DNA of 64,000 nt from Pleurodeles waltl (GCF_031143425.1 NC_090440.1:344392344-344456343); one strand, 5' to 3'; counted from the stretch's first letter, positions 31,980-44,330 are shown. Translations and numbers: made by a program. The notes: generated from the letters alone by a model not told the origin.

Positions 31980-33440
31980 AGTGCTCACTTCAGCTGCTAC
32001 CTGGAATGTTTCTAGATGATCCATCTATAGGGGACAGAGGAAAAGAGGGGTGGGGGATTTTTCCATAGGGATTTTGAACACGACTACAGCCCGAACTGCT
32101 GGACAGAATTACACCAAATTTGGCAAAAAGGTAGCTCTTGGTCGAGAAAGGACCCTTTTTATTATTTGGTGTAATTCCATCCAGTAGTTTGGGAGATATT
32201 AAAGAAAAAACACATTTGTATATATAGGGACACAAAGGTTCTGCGAACCCTCCCAATCTCATGCTGAGATCTGATTGGCAGCCCACACTTCAACCAGTCA
32301 TCTTAAGGCTGAGGTTCAGCTAAGTCACAAAAGAAACATAAGAAAAAATTAAAGGGGTCAGGGTAGGTTAGGGACACCCTGCCCCCTTTGGCTCTGGTGC
32401 TGGGAATCCAGAGGAACTCCACCAGGGCAAAAAACCTTTTTTTCTAAATTTGTGCCCAAAATTGCAGCAGATCCTGTGCTTGTTTTAGTAGAACCCTCAG
32501 AGGACTAGGTCCCGGGGGTATTTTTTTTTAAAGAGAGGGGTGTTTGCGCCCGCCCTCCTTCTAAGGCTCATTGAGACCCAGGGACCACCACCTTCCTGGG
32601 GCTTTGTTTTTAATAATGAGGGGGCACATGGACCCCCCCCAGGATTCTAAGAAGCCCCGGGGATTAGAACATCCCAGGGGCTTTGTTTCATATTAGGGAG
32701 GGGGCACTGTGGCCCCCTCCTGGGCCATATTTGGTCCTGGGAACCACTAGTTCCCCGACACTGGCCCAATGCTCAGAGAAGGAAGGGAGCCATGCAGCCC
32801 CACTCCTGTAGCCAATTATGGCCCTGGTGACCACCACCCCCAGAGCCATCTCCTGCTATGTCCTGGGGTGCCAGTCCCAGGGAAATTGCTGTTTGATAAG
32901 TCATGGTGGGAGCTTTGACAGCTCCTGCCAAGTCAGAGCAAATGCGAACTCTCCTCCCAGGAAGTGGGAACTGTCAAACAGCTCTTGCTTGCTGGGAGCA
33001 GAGTTTTGTCTGTTTTCCTGCAGGCAGACATGTGGGCATGGAAATAGATAAAATGCTGTCTGTTTAGCAGCTCCCTGAGTGTGAGAGCAATGCCAGCTCC
33101 TGCAGGAGGCGGGGGCCGGCTAAGACCACGGGGGCATTCAGCCTCCCCCTGCAGTCCCCAACACTGCTGACTAAGTGCCCTGGGGGACACCCAGGCGACA
33201 TGGCCAGGCCCTGGGGGGATGGGTTTCTGTGTCTGAGAATGGCCCGGGGAGGGGAGCCCCATGGCCCCCCTCCTCTTTTCAGTGAAGGCCAGACCTAGGG
33301 ATGGGGTCCCTGGGGAAGACATCAGCACAGGGAGGGGCACCACATGGCTCCCCACCCCAAATAAAACAAAATCAGCCCCAGGAGGGAGGGGGCCACATGC
33401 CCCTCTTCCCCCAATAAAATATTTTATATTTTAAGGCTGG
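31980..33440 (-). repeat. Composite repeat, third site, reverse orientation
   Basis: Reverse complement of the blocks at 13700-14910: first the ACCAAATTTGGCAAAAAGG block (32090-32330, including GAGATCTGATTGGC), then GC-rich GGGACCACCACC-type blocks (32400-33420) with poly-purine and CCCCTCC tracts. The frame at 32933-33355 is probably a by-product of GC content. Confidence 0.6.
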
Positions 33441-33834
33441 GCATTAGAGGATGGGGTCCCGAGGGTGAAGTAAGACGTTTGATGCCCCCTCCCCAGTAAA
33501 AGATAATGGCCCTCATTACAACCCTGGCGGTCGGTGTTAAAGCAGCGGTAATACCGCCAACAGGCCGGTGGTAAAAAAATGGAATCACAACCACGGCGGA
33601 AACCACCAACATATACGGCCACTTTAACACTCTGACCGCCACAGGGGTAGCAACAAACACAGCAGCGGAATCCGCCAACAGCCAGGCAGAAGACAATGTA
33701 CCATCCACCCCATTACAACCCGCCCATCCGCAAGCTTTTCCGGGGCGGTACCAGCGCCATCAAAAGCACAGCAGAAACAGTACTTGGAAGGGAAACCACT
33801 CACCTCTCGACACTCAAGGAAGAACCGGGACACC

Positions 33835-33917
33835 ATGGAGCCCGAGCTGCACGTCCTGCCCTTGCTGGTGTATCTTCTCATATGTCAGGAGTACCAACGG
33901 TGGCTACGACGAACACG
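33835..33917 (+). pseudogene. Transposase exon 1 of Harbinger copy B
   Basis: 83 nt, ATG at 33835, coding MEPELHVLPLLVYLLICQ and ending RWLRRTR, donor CG/GTGAGT. It would join 38185 in phase (CG+G, then LQPLRMNMRWRH). The exon itself is intact; the rest of the gene is not. Confidence 0.8.
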
Positions 33918-34384
33918 GTGAGTCCAGCACCTATTAGACGGGGGGAAAAAGAGTGACACACACACACGCAACACGCAACATCCCCACCCCCACCCTCAAC
34001 CCCAACACCATACACACAAACACATGCAACAACATTACATATATACCCCGTAACCCTCAAGAATAACGCATGGACAAAATGAATTGAGTCAAATTAGTGT
34101 AATATTAGAATTGTAGAGAAATACGTTCATAAATAAATAAACAGAATGTACAATATATACAATATATACAAAATGAGGGACAATGTCCACACAAAAATAG
34201 TCCGTGGCCCACTGGGCCATAAAACATATGCCAAGCCCACACGTGACTCCTGCCTCAAAAGGGAGAGAACACTGCAGGGTCATCAGGTTGAAAACACACA
34301 GGCACCTCAGGGGGACATGGAAGGGGGGCACCTCAGCTGGAAGATGGTACTATGCCACTGCTCCTGAAAGGTGCTTCATGCCCA

Positions 34385-34935
34385 CAGCGATGTCCTGGGG
34401 AGTTCAAGGCCACAGTCTCTCAAGTCTCTCCAGTGGGTGGTTTGCCCACTGCTTGCTCCTGGGGAGTGCAAAGCCACAGTCTCTCAAGTGGTTGGTTTGC
34501 CCCCGCTTGGTCCTGGGAAGTGCAAAGCCACAGTTTCTCAAGTGGGTGGTTTGCCCACTGCTTGGTCCTGGGGAGTGCAAAACCACAGTCTCTCAAGTGG
34601 ATGGTTTGCCCACTGCTTGGTCCTTGGGAGTGTAAAGCCACAGTCTCTAAAGTCTATCCAGTGGGTGGTTTGCCCACTGCTTACTCCTGGGGAGTGCAAG
34701 GCCACAGTCTCTCAAGTGGATGGCTTCTTCCACTGGTTCTGGAGGGGGCATTGTACCCAGTGTGCTTTATCCTGCCAAGGATAGGGTGAGTGGATCCCTT
34801 TCTCCACTGGTTCTAGAGGGGGCTTTGTGCCCAGTGTGCTTCATCCTGCCAAGGATAGGGTGAGTAGATGCCTTTCTCCGCTGGTTCTGGAGGGGTGTTT
34901 GTGCCCAGTGATGCAGCACTTGGGGGGGGTGCCAG
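34385..34935 (+). repeat. Tandem arrays in copy B
   Basis: 34385-34720 has units of roughly 60 bp with GGGGAGTGCAAAGCCACAG and GTGGTTTGCCCACTGCTTG, related to the 64-bp array of copy A on the other strand. 34730-34935 has about 2.5 units of roughly 75 bp with CCACTGGTTCTGGAGGGGG and CCTGCCAAGGATAGGG. Open frames across both are by-products. Confidence 0.9.
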
Positions 34936-35033
34936 GTCACAGTCCCTCACCTGGGTGTCAGAGCCACGAGATTTGCAGTGGTCAGAATGCATGATAGTCC
35001 ATGGAGGTAGGGCTACAGTCCATCCGCCGCCGG

Positions 35034-36779
35034 CTACCGCTGCACTGTGGTGGTAGTGCTGGTGCGGGTGGGGATGTTGCCAGTGGTGGAGGGAGGCTCC
35101 AGCTCTTCTCCTATAGCTTTGGACGACTGCCTACAGGGGCTGCTGCTGGCAGTGGTGCTACTGTCAGCGGTGCAGGTGGCGGTGCTGGCCACAATGGAGG
35201 TGCCGGTGCTGACAGTGGTGGGGGAAGGCTCCAGCCCTTCTCCTGCAGCTGTGTATGGCTGCCCACTGGGGCTGCTGCTGCTGACAGTAGTGGTGCTTGC
35301 GGCAGTGCAGGTGGCAGTGCTTGCGGCAGTGCTTGTGGCAGTGCAGGTGGCGGTGCTGGCAGTTGTGCTAGTAGCCACCAGACCTTCACCTGCAGGCTTG
35401 GATGGCTGAAGTGCCTTGGCTGGTGTTTTCTGCCCCTTCCTGCCCTTCGCAGATGGTGGTGTCGCCTTGGGTCTGGCAGCTGGAGTCTTTGAGGTGGCCT
35501 TGCTGGGTGGTTGTGGCTCCTTCCCTTTACTGGATGCTGCCCCCTTCTTCACCTTGCCAGGCAGGGGTTGGTGTCCTTTGAGGCTCTGACAGCTGCAGGA
35601 ACCACATCAGATGTGGACTTCGTGGCTGAGGTGCTGGGCTGGGTTTTGGCCACCCTGGCCCGAGGGGAAGGTCAGGGGGCAAGGGGTAGGGAACAGGTCA
35701 ATATTGGCTAGGAAAAGCTTCTTAGGGACATTGGGGCGGGAAGAGGGTGAAGGTTTGGGAGTGAAGGAAGAGGCAGTGGTTGTAGGCGGTATCAGTCTGC
35801 TGTGTTTGGGTGCAGGTGCATGAGCTCGATGCTGTTGGGAGGTGGTTGGCTGTTGGGTGGGTGTGTGCTTGTGTTTGTGTACTTTGGGAGGAGGGGTCAC
35901 AGACACAGTGGGAGAGGACACAGGGGATTTGTTCATGGATGTGGGGGTGGTGACTGCCAGTGAGGGGTGTGTAGTGATGGGCGTGCTGGTGATGCAGGTA
36001 GTGGATGAGGATGTAGAGCATGCAGGTGTGAGTGGAGACGCTACTGGGAGGGAGGTGGACGAGGAGGAGGAGGGGGACACAGTGGAGGCAGTGGATGTTG
36101 GTGTGTCTGCATGGGGATGGTGCTTGTGTGACTGCCTGTGAGATGAAGTGTGGTGCTTGTATTTGCCACTTTTGTGTGTTGATGTGCTTGGGATAGGATG
36201 GGGTTGAGGGGATTGGGACTGGGTAGAGGACGTTGGAGGGGGGAGGCTAGAGACAGGGACAATGGCTGCCATCAGTGCAGAGGCTAGAGCCTGAAATACT
36301 CTCTGTTGGGCCACCACGCCAGAGTGAATGCCCTCCAGGTATGCATTTGTTTGTTGCAAATGCCTTTCGACACCCTGGATGGCATTCAGAATGGTTGACT
36401 GCCCAACAGTGAGGGCTCTCAGGAGGTCAATAGCCTCCTCACTGGGGGCAGCAGGGCTGACTGGGGTAGGGCCTGAGGTCCCTGGGGCGAAGGAGATGTC
36501 CACCCTCCTGGGTGAGCAGGCACGGGAAAAACGCTGAGGGGATGCTGGGAGGATGGTGCTGGTAGGGGTGGTGGTGGCTGTACCTCTTGTTGGGGTGGGC
36601 ATAGAGGTGTCCGCCACCGCCAGGGAGCTTCCATCAGATGAGGAGTCGCTGTCTGTAGTGACCACTCCTGTCTCCGTCATGGTGCTCCCCTCGCCGTCCG
36701 TCCCACTGGTGCCTTCACCCTTGGTAGATTCGGCCTCCAGGCCCATGTGGGATGCAGCTCCCTCCGGACAGGGTGACAA
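35034..36779 (-). pseudogene. SANT2 exon 3 of Harbinger copy B
   Basis: Open from 36779 to 35607: EGAASHMGLEAE, the acidic Ser/Thr stretch, SFAPGTSGPTPVSP and the helical segment EEAIDLLRALTVGQSTILN, closely matching copy A. After a stop near 35607 a Lys-rich tail continues in another frame (35552-35400; SKGKEPQPPSKATSK), then an Ala/Thr-rich low-complexity stretch. The usual acceptor and about 30 nt of exon start seen in copies A and D are missing. The similarity of the Lys-rich tail to the region after the stop in copy A suggests that the family's tail is longer than copy A's open frame. Confidence 0.8.
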
Positions 36780-37136
36780 AACAAAAAGGTGGGGAAAGAC
36801 AGAGGATACACTTGGTCAATGTCAGCAACAACACTATAGTTGGCGTACAGAACACACAGGGAGCTGCTCTATGCACTAGGCCATGCACTTCCAGTTACAC
36901 TGCTAGTCACCAGCTCATGGGGGACATGGCATAACACCATCAGCTGCACACCTGAAACCCACAGGACCCTGCCCAGTAGTAGATGCCCACTAACACCATT
37001 GGGTTTGGAGTGCCTCAGAGCCTGCCTAACAAGGGACCTACCCTGTCATGTTCGCCCTGGCCTAGAGGCACCCACAGTCCACATCCCCCACCCAGGTAAA
37101 ACCCTTGCCAACTCATGAATCTGAATTTGTACTCAC

Positions 37137-37407
37137 CCCCTTTTGACTGCTGTGATGCCCTCAAGCGCCCATCCAACTCTGAATAGGCCACCTCCATGAT
37201 GCGGAGCATGAGGGATGTCAGGGTACAATGGGCACCCCTTCCTCATTGGGAGGCCAGCCCCGCCTCGGCCTCTGCCATCTGGCTTGCCCAGCGGCGCAGG
37301 TCCTCCCACCATTTGCGGCAGTGGGTGCTCCGCCTGTCAAAGACCCCCAGGGTCCACGCCTCCTTGGCGATGGCACGTCAAATACCCTTTTTCTGATGGG
37401 CACTGAC
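37137..37407 (-). pseudogene. SANT2 exon 2 of Harbinger copy B
   Basis: 271 nt like copy A's exon 2. It starts VSAHQKKGI and then has an in-frame TGA where copy A has TGG. The acceptor has changed to ATGCAC (copy C keeps CTGCAG). The end keeps LMLRIMEVAYSELDGRLRASQQ and the donor GTGAGT. Confidence 0.82.
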
Positions 37408-37622
37408 GTGCATGAAAAAGACAGCAGAAAAGGGATTAGTCATACCGTCCGTACCGTCACACTCATGACCCACCATATCCCTCCCATCCACTAACGCACA
37501 TACATTGACCACCATACATGCAGCACTCTGCCCAGGACACCTCAGGCCCCCACTACATGTGGCTTACACACACAGTACTCCATCCATTCCTGGCCCAGGC
37601 ATCATGCTCACTGTGTACTCAC

Positions 37623-37736
37623 CTGTTTGTCTGGAGAACCATAGAGTAAAGTGTACTGGGGTAGGACCCCATCCACAAGCCTCTCCAACTCCTCCGCAGT
37701 GAAGGCAGGGGCCATTTCCCCAGACACATGAGCCAT
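37623..37736 (-). pseudogene. SANT2 exon 1 of Harbinger copy B
   Basis: 114 nt, the same length as in copy A: starts MAHVSGEMAPAFTAEELE and ends LLYGSPDKQ before GTGAGT. The exon is intact, but downstream exons are broken. Confidence 0.82.
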
Positions 37737-38184
37737 TGTTGTTGCTTCCAGACACAGGTCACAGCAGCACTTGCAGTGTAGGTCCTCTCCTGTTAAAGGT
37801 CAGGTAGCAAGTGAGTGAAGAGATAGAAAATGGCGGTCACGTCCGCGGCGGTGCGTACCGTCGCCACTGGCGTACATCGCCATTGGCTCCTGGAACCCAT
37901 TGGGCCCAATGATAACCAATGCGAAGTTGCGTGGCGGTCGTCGACAGCCTACCGCAATGGCGCACAACGCCAGCGGAATTACCTCATTTCCACATGTCCC
38001 TCCTTACAGGTCAGGCATCCACCATTTCAGGGGGGCACAGGCGATGGCACCTAACTGCGTAACAGCAGACGTTGACACATCAACTGACTCTTGGATTCAA
38101 ATACTGGTTCTGTAAATGAAGAGATGCATCATTATTGCAATAGATGTGTGAATATGACCCTCTGCTCACTGTTTTCCTCCCTAG

Positions 38185-39310
38185 GCTTCAACCGCTGAGG
38201 ATGAATATGAGATGGAGACATCCTCCAGTGTACAGACCCCTGGTGGACCTTGTGACAATGAAAGACAGACACATTATTCTATCCTACAGACTTGATAGGG
38301 CCACAATCCAAGAACTGTGTGCCCAATTGGAACCAGACCTGATGTCAGCTATCCACCAACCCACAGGTATCCCCCTCTAGTGCAAGTCCTGTCAGTGCTC
38401 CATTTCCTGGCAAGTGGTTCCTTCCAAACAACAGTGGCCTGGGCATTAAGGATGTCTTAGCCAATGTTCTCACATGTGTTGACTAGAGTGTTGTCTGCCC
38501 AGCTGAAACACATGCGCAGCTACATCGTATTCCCCCAGGTGGAGGATTTGGCCACAGTGAAAGCTGACTTTTATGTCCTGGGACATATCCCCAACATCAT
38601 TGGTGCCATTGATGGTACACATGTAGCATTTGTCCCCTCAACCCCCCGGAGAAATGAACAGGTGTTCAGGAATAGAAATAGCTATCACTCTATGAATGTG
38701 CAGATGGTGTGTTTGGCTGACCAGTACATCTCCCATGTAAATGCCAAGTATCCTGGTTCTGTGCATGATGCCTTTATCTTGAGGAATAGCAGCATCCCCT
38801 ATGTGATGGCTCAACTCCAGAGGCACCGGGTGTGGCTAATAGGTCCCCACCCAGTATATGTTGGTGTATGGGTATGGGGTTGCCCCTGAGGGTTAGTGTG
38901 TGTCAAACAGTTGTCCCTCGATATTTGCAGGTGACTCTGGTTACCCCAACCTCTCATGGCTACTGACCCAAGTGAGGAATCCCAGGACAAGGGCAGAGGA
39001 ACGTTACAATGAGGCACATGGGTGAACAAGGAGGATTATTGAGGGAACCTTCGACCTCCTGAAGGCCAGGTTACGGTGCCTCCATCTGACAGGTGGATCC
39101 TTGCACTACTCACCCAAGAAGGTGTGCCAGATCATCGTTGCATGCTGCATGTTGCACAACCTGGCCTTGAGACGCCAGGTGCCTTTTCTGCAGGAGGAGG
39201 AGCCTGGAGATAGTCTTGTGGCAGTGGTGGAGTCTGTGGACAGTGAGGAAGAGGAGGTAGAGAAAGAAGATGTGGAAAACAGAAGAAATATCACACAGCA
39301 GTACTTCTAG
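38185..39310 (+). pseudogene. Transposase exons 2-3 of Harbinger copy B
   Basis: The acceptor CCTCCCTAG precedes LQPLRMNMRWRHPPVYRP. A one-base loss in a C run near 38378 breaks the frame, and a TAG follows near 38458. The catalytic part then reads on (GAIDGTHVAFVPS, 38464-38842). An 88-bp intron (38843-38930, GTCCCC...TTTGCAG) interrupts just before GDSGYPN. The last part has another stop (CATGGGTGAACAAGG near 39020) but keeps CMLHNLALRRQVPF. The intron is absent from copy A. Confidence 0.88.
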
Positions 39311-39849
39311 TGACACACGGGTAAGACACTGTAACTTCACTTTACTTTTCAGTTTTCTTTTGGACATTGTACATGGCAGCCTGATTTCCCTATGTCCATG
39401 GCCACTTACTGTACCCTTTGGCATCTCTATTGTCATATCCCTGTGCCCCACTCTGGCTCCTGGTATGTTTACTGCTGCCCACGACAGGTCATACCAATGT
39501 ATAAATTACTGTACATATGAATTGCTTTGTTTTCAGAATGTTGTACTAATACATATTTCAATCAATTGACAGACTCCAGTATTGTATTTGTTCCAAGGGT
39601 GTTTATTTAAGTGCTAATGTGTAGAGGGGGATGTGCAATGGGCTGGGGTGATGGTGGACGAATGTCCAGTTAGAGTCCAATCTCTTGGTATCACAGGTGC
39701 ATTGTCCAAAGGGGCATAGGAAGGGGAGCAATGGCAGTTCAAGGTGGACAGGGTGACAGAGTGGGACAGAAGGGTGACAATCAGGATAGTCTTATTTCCT
39801 GGTGGGGGTCTTGGCAATGTTCTCTGGCTTCTACTTGGATAAAGGGGAC

Positions 39850-40574
39850 AGTTTGCGGGGTGGTTCTTGTTCTGCAGGGGGTAGGGTGCTGGTGGCCTGT
39901 TGGTCCTGTGGCGGGGCCTCCTGTCCACTAGCACCGGCGGAGGTGGAGGGCTGTTCATCAGTGTGGCTAGTGTCAGGGGCCTGTTGTTGTGCCACTGCCT
40001 CCCTCAGGGTGTTGTTCTAGCCAACCAGAACCCCTGCATTGGTAGCCAGGATGGTGTGGATGTGTTTGAGGTCCTCCCTGATCCCCAGGTCCTGTCCCTT
40101 TTGCTGCTGTGGGTCTCCTGCAACTTGGCCAGTATCTGGCCCAAGGTCTCCTGGGAATGTTGGCATGCTCCCAGGATCCCTGCAAGTGCCTTGTGGATAG
40201 TGGGTTCCCTGGGCCTGTCCTCCCCCGTCATAGAGCAGTCCTCCCAGCTTCCCTGTTGACCTGTGCCTCTGTCCCCTAACCCATGTGCCCACTGCCACTG
40301 ACCCCAGGTCCCTGATTTTCTTGAATTGGCGGGGTTGCCTGGGGTGGACACACTGCTGATTGACGTGTCCTGGGGACAGTGGTATGGGCCCGCTGGGTAG
40401 GTGCTGTGCTGGTGTTTCCTGAGGGGGAGGCTCTGTGCTGGCATGGGACTGTGGCAGGGTAACCGTCTGCCCAGAGGTCCCTGATGGGCCAGGTTGTTCA
40501 TCGTGATCCAGGCATGCAGAGCTGCTGTCATCACTGTGGGCCTCTTCTGTGGGGGGACTGGATGTTGGTGGCAC
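39850..40574 (-). pseudogene. SANT1 exon 2 of Harbinger copy B
   Basis: Matches copy A: EEAHSDDSSSACLDHDEQ, PGPSGTSGQTVTLPQ, then after frame changes EDRPREPTIHKALAGILG. The coiled-coil part is scrambled by indels. Intron-like sequence continues to about 40830; exon 1 is missing because the sequence joins copy C there. Confidence 0.78.
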
Positions 40575-41133
40575 CTACTCTCCGGTGATGCTGAGTGGGG
40601 GTCCTGTGGGGATGAAAATGCAGTGTTATTGTATTTGCGTGTGACATCTTGTGCATGGGTGTGTTTCCCTGTATGGTTGTGATTACCCTGTCAGCTTTGC
40701 CTTGTGTGCATGGTGATTTTGTGGACTTAGTGATTCTCTCTAATGGGCATGCTGTGGTGATGTGTGTCCATGCAGCTCTGTGATGGGTGTCCATGCATTG
40801 GTGTGGCATGCAGGGCTTGGTATTGGGATAGGTGGGTGCTCTGCCTGTCAAAGACCCCCAGGGTCTGCACCTCCTTGGCGATGGAACGCCAAATGCCCTT
40901 TTTCTGATGGACACTGACCTGCAGGAAAAAGAATGCAGAAAAGGGATTAGTCAGACCGTCCGGACCGTCACACTCATGACCCACCATATGTCTCCTATCC
41001 ACTAACACACATACATTGACCACCATACATGCAGCACTCTGCCCAGGACACCTCAGCCCCCCACTACATGTGGCTTACACACACAGCACCCCATACATTC
41101 ATGGCCCACGCATCATGCTCACAGTGTACTCAC

Positions 41134-41247
41134 CTGTTTGTCTGGAGGACCATAGAGTAAAGTGTACTGGGGTAGGACCCCATCCACAGGTCTCTCCAAC
41201 TCCTCCGCAGTGAAGGCAGGGGCCCTTTCCCCAGACACATGAGCCAT
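41134..41247 (-). pseudogene. SANT2 exon 1 of Harbinger copy C
   Basis: 114 nt with MAHVSGERAPAFTAEELE and LLYGPPDKQ before GTGAGT. Part of exon 2 lies at 40850-40927, with VSVHQKKGIWRSIAKEV and an intact CTGCAG acceptor, and breaks off at the junction with copy B. Confidence 0.8.
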
Positions 41248-41672
41248 TGTCGCTTCCAGACACAGGTCACAGCAGCACTTGCAGTGTAGGTCCTCTCCTA
41301 TTAAAGGCCAGGTAGCAAGTGAGTGAAGAGATAGAAAATGGCGCTGACGTCCGCTGCGGTGCTTACCGTCACCACCGGCGTACATCGCCATTGGCTCCTG
41401 GAACCCATTGGACCCAATGATAACCAATGCCAAGTTGCGCGGCGGTCATCGACCACCTACCGCAATGGCGCACAACGCCAGCGGAATGACCTCATTTCCA
41501 CTTGTCCCTCCTCACAGATCAGGCAGCCGCCATTTCAGGGGGTTCAGGCGATGGTGCCTAACTGCGTCACAGTAGACGTTGGCACATCAAATGACTCTCG
41601 GTTTCAAATACTGGTTCTGTAAATGAAGAGATGCATCATTATTGCAATAGATGTGTGCATATGACCCTCTGC

Positions 41673-42205
41673 TTCAACCACTGAGGATGAATATGAGATG
41701 GAGACATCCTCCAGTGTACAGACCCCTGGGGGACCTTGCGACAATGGAGGACAGACACATTATCCTAATCTACAGACTTGATAGGGCCACAATCCAAGAA
41801 CTGTGTGCCCAATTGGAGCCAGACCTGATGTCAGCTATCCGCCAGCCTACAGGTATCCCCCCTCTAGTGCAGGTCCTGTCAGTGCTCCATTTCCTGGCAA
41901 GTGGTTCCTTCCAAACAATAGTGGCCTGGGCATTAAGGATGTCTCAGCCAATGTTCTCACACGTGTTGACTAGACTGTTGTGTGCCCTGCTGAAACACTT
42001 GTGCAGCTACATCGTATTCCCCCAGGTGGAGGATTTGGCCACAATGAAAGCTGACTTTTATGCCTTGGGACATATCCCCAACATCATTGGTACCATTGAA
42101 GCTACACGTGTAGCATTTGTCCCTCCCCCCCGGACAAATGAACAGGAGTTCAGGAATAGAAATAGAAATAGAATAGAAATAGCTATCACTCAATGAATGT
42201 GCAGA
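41673..42205 (+). pseudogene. Transposase fragment of Harbinger copy C
   Basis: Open from LQPLRMNMRWRHPPVYRP to the first catalytic region, where GAIDGTHV has become GTIEATRV, so the first catalytic Asp is lost. The end of intron 1 (about 21 bases with the acceptor that copy B has) is deleted. A short GAAATA expansion near 42155 breaks the frame, and the gene stops at 42205. Confidence 0.85.
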
Positions 42206-42909
42206 TGGTGTGGTCCCTCTTTCTTCAGTCGTTATTTGATGGGCCCAGGCTGAAATTAACCTGGGGAAGTGGAGCCCCATGACCCTTTCCTCTATAACAT
42301 TCTGCAATCCTTCCTGGAGGTGAAATAATCGCTGATCTATTGGAGTGCAATCTGTATGTGACTGTGAGGAGTGGCTTCTCTTTTGTCCTCTCCTAGAGGA
42401 AGCAGAGTCCATGGTCCTCCCTCTAAGTTGCTACGAACATGCAAATGTGAAAAATCACCTGGAACCTGTGCCCCCTTTGCCCCTCACCACCCACACTTTG
42501 CAAGGATGATGGACAGCTTACCAAAGGCCCCCCCAGTGTGGTTTATGCTGTTTTCGGAGGGCATTCTTTATACCAAGAAATATGAGGACATCTCTAAACA
42601 ACAAAAAAACACTTACCTCATATACATAAAAGAAATGACCCTGGTTTGGTGGAGATTAACATCTTTATAGTCTTGTTAGCCTCTCTATTAGAGGATTCAC
42701 ATATTTTTGAATAAAGACGTGCCAGTAACAATCATATTGCAAAAACACACACAAGGCCATTGGTGACATTTCCTTGTGGTCCTTTACGCAGCTCTAGGGT
42801 AGAATATGTAATGTTAATTTACCCAAGGAGGCAGACAAAAATCCATTTTGTTAGTTATTTTTTGCAATCCTGTAGGCTTGTGTTGGAAAAAAGGGCAGAT
42901 GAGGATCCT
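42206..42909. other. No gene assigned; unclassified repeat fragment
   Basis: Follows abruptly on the truncated transposase. A minus-strand frame (42412-42206) starting MDSASSRRGQKRSHSSQS and containing RLFHLQEGLQNVIEERVM could be the start of a retroelement protein, but I cannot match it. Confidence 0.3.
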
Positions 42910-43350
42910 TTGGGGCCAAGTAACTCACACAGCTACTTACACACCCACTCAGAGACTCATGTACCCACTCACAGACCTACTCAGACACTCATGCACCCAC
43001 TCACAGAGCCATTCAGACACTCATACACCCACTGACAGACCCAATCAGACACTCATGCATCCACTGACAGACCCAATCAGACACTCACGCACCCACTCAC
43101 AGACCCACTCAGACCATCACACACCCATTCACAGACCCACTCAGACACTCATGCACACAATCATAGATGCCCTTAATCACATACCTACTCAGAGACCCAC
43201 TCAGACAGTCATGCATCCACCAACAGACCTACTCAAAGAGTCATGCATCCACTCAGAAACTCATGCACCCACTCACAGACCCAAAAGAGAGACCCATGCA
43301 CCGACTGTCAAACCCACTTATGCACACACTCACTGACCCACTGAGAGACA
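42910..43350 (-). repeat. 32-bp minisatellite, reverse orientation
   Basis: Units of 32 bp on the pattern CACTCATGCACCCACTCACAG plus A(G/C)CCACTCAGA, the reverse complement of the array at 12950-13630. Plus-strand open frames over it (42848-43336) are by-products. Confidence 0.93.
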
Positions 43351-44330
43351 TATGCATGTGGGGATGGGTGGTGATAGGGGGTTAGCAGCAAAGCCTGGCC
43401 GCAGGCCAGGACCAGCGGCCAACCCCCACCATGCACAGCCAAAGGCCATGTGCGGCTGTGAGTGGATTAATGCATAGTAATTATAGTTAGGAAATAGAAT
43501 TCTTTTAAAACATAGAAATTAACTTAAAAAACACTAAAGACTATTTTATAGCCACCTCCCTGGGGCTATAGAATTAAATAGACAGAGGTTCCGTTGTGGA
43601 CCCCCAGCCCTGGGGACCACCACCTACCCAGGGCCGAATGGAAAGAAAGAAGGTGCTATACATGGCCCAGAGGACTGGCAACTCCAAGGGCTGTCCCCTG
43701 CTACCGCCCAAGGTGCCCACTCTCTTGAGGTAGCTGTTTGCTTTTGCGTGGTGGGAGATGACAGCTCCCGCCAATCAAAAGCAAACTTAACTCTGCTTTC
43801 AGCAAGCAGGAGCTGCCAAATTGCTCATGATTGCTAAAAGTGGAGTTGTCATCTCTTTCCCTGCATGGTAACAGTATAGGGGGTTGACCTCAAGACCTGC
43901 CACACATGGCCAAAGGCAGTGGTTGGATTAATGTATAGTAATAAAAATTACTTTACTTTAAAAAACATAGAAATTCAATGAAACAATCAAAGTTTACAAG
44001 GATGTTATAGTTAGGAAATAGAATTAAGAAAACATAAAAATTAACTGAGAAAAACAATGGTCACAGGGTCGTTATAGTTAGGCACACTTTTCAAACGTAC
44101 AAAACCACAGAAATTTAGTAGTTACAGTTATTCAAGTAACTATAACTTGTGCCCTAAGGTGACTATGACTTGACTGTGAAAATATTCATTAAAAAACTGT
44201 GGAAGGTGGGGCATGTTATAGTTACCATAGGGCATGAGTTATAGTTACTTGAAATAACTCTAACTATAACAGCAGAATTGTTATAGAAATGTACATTTAA
44301 AATGTAATCTTTGTTTTTTTAAGTGTTGGC
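43351..44330. repeat. Composite repeat, fourth site
   Basis: Holds GCCAAAGGCCATGTGCGG-type sequence, the GGGGACCACCACCTACCC block (43600-43860), and TATAGTTA blocks (43460-43510 and 44000-44290). These are the parts seen around 10.5-14 kb in a different order. Confidence 0.55.

Larger units (their letters stand above)
33508..40830 (-). mobile_element. Harbinger copy B, decayed, reversed relative to copy A
   Basis: Starts GGCCCTCATTACAACC at 33508 with the sub-terminal AACACT/GGCGGT pattern of copy A's right end. Order from left: transposase exon 1 (+), tandem arrays, SANT2 (-), transposase exon 2 (+), SANT1 exon 2 (-). At about 40830 the sequence jumps back to the SANT2 exon 2 region (copy C), so SANT1 exon 1 and the right inverted repeat are missing. 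Confidence 0.88.
40831..42205 (-). mobile_element. Harbinger copy C: partial tandem duplicate of copy B
   Basis: From 40831 the sequence repeats 37315-38705 of copy B with scattered differences. It contains part of SANT2 exon 2 and exon 1 (-) and part of transposase exon 2 (+), then stops at 42205 inside the transposase. It has no inverted repeat at either end. It arose by duplication or unequal exchange, or is a second element joined by recombination. Confidence 0.82.

Noticed and set aside
35001..35492. Gly/Ala/Cys-rich plus-strand frame of 163 codons
   Set aside because: It is the complement of the low-complexity tail of SANT2 in copy B, whose minus-strand reading has Lys-rich family similarity.
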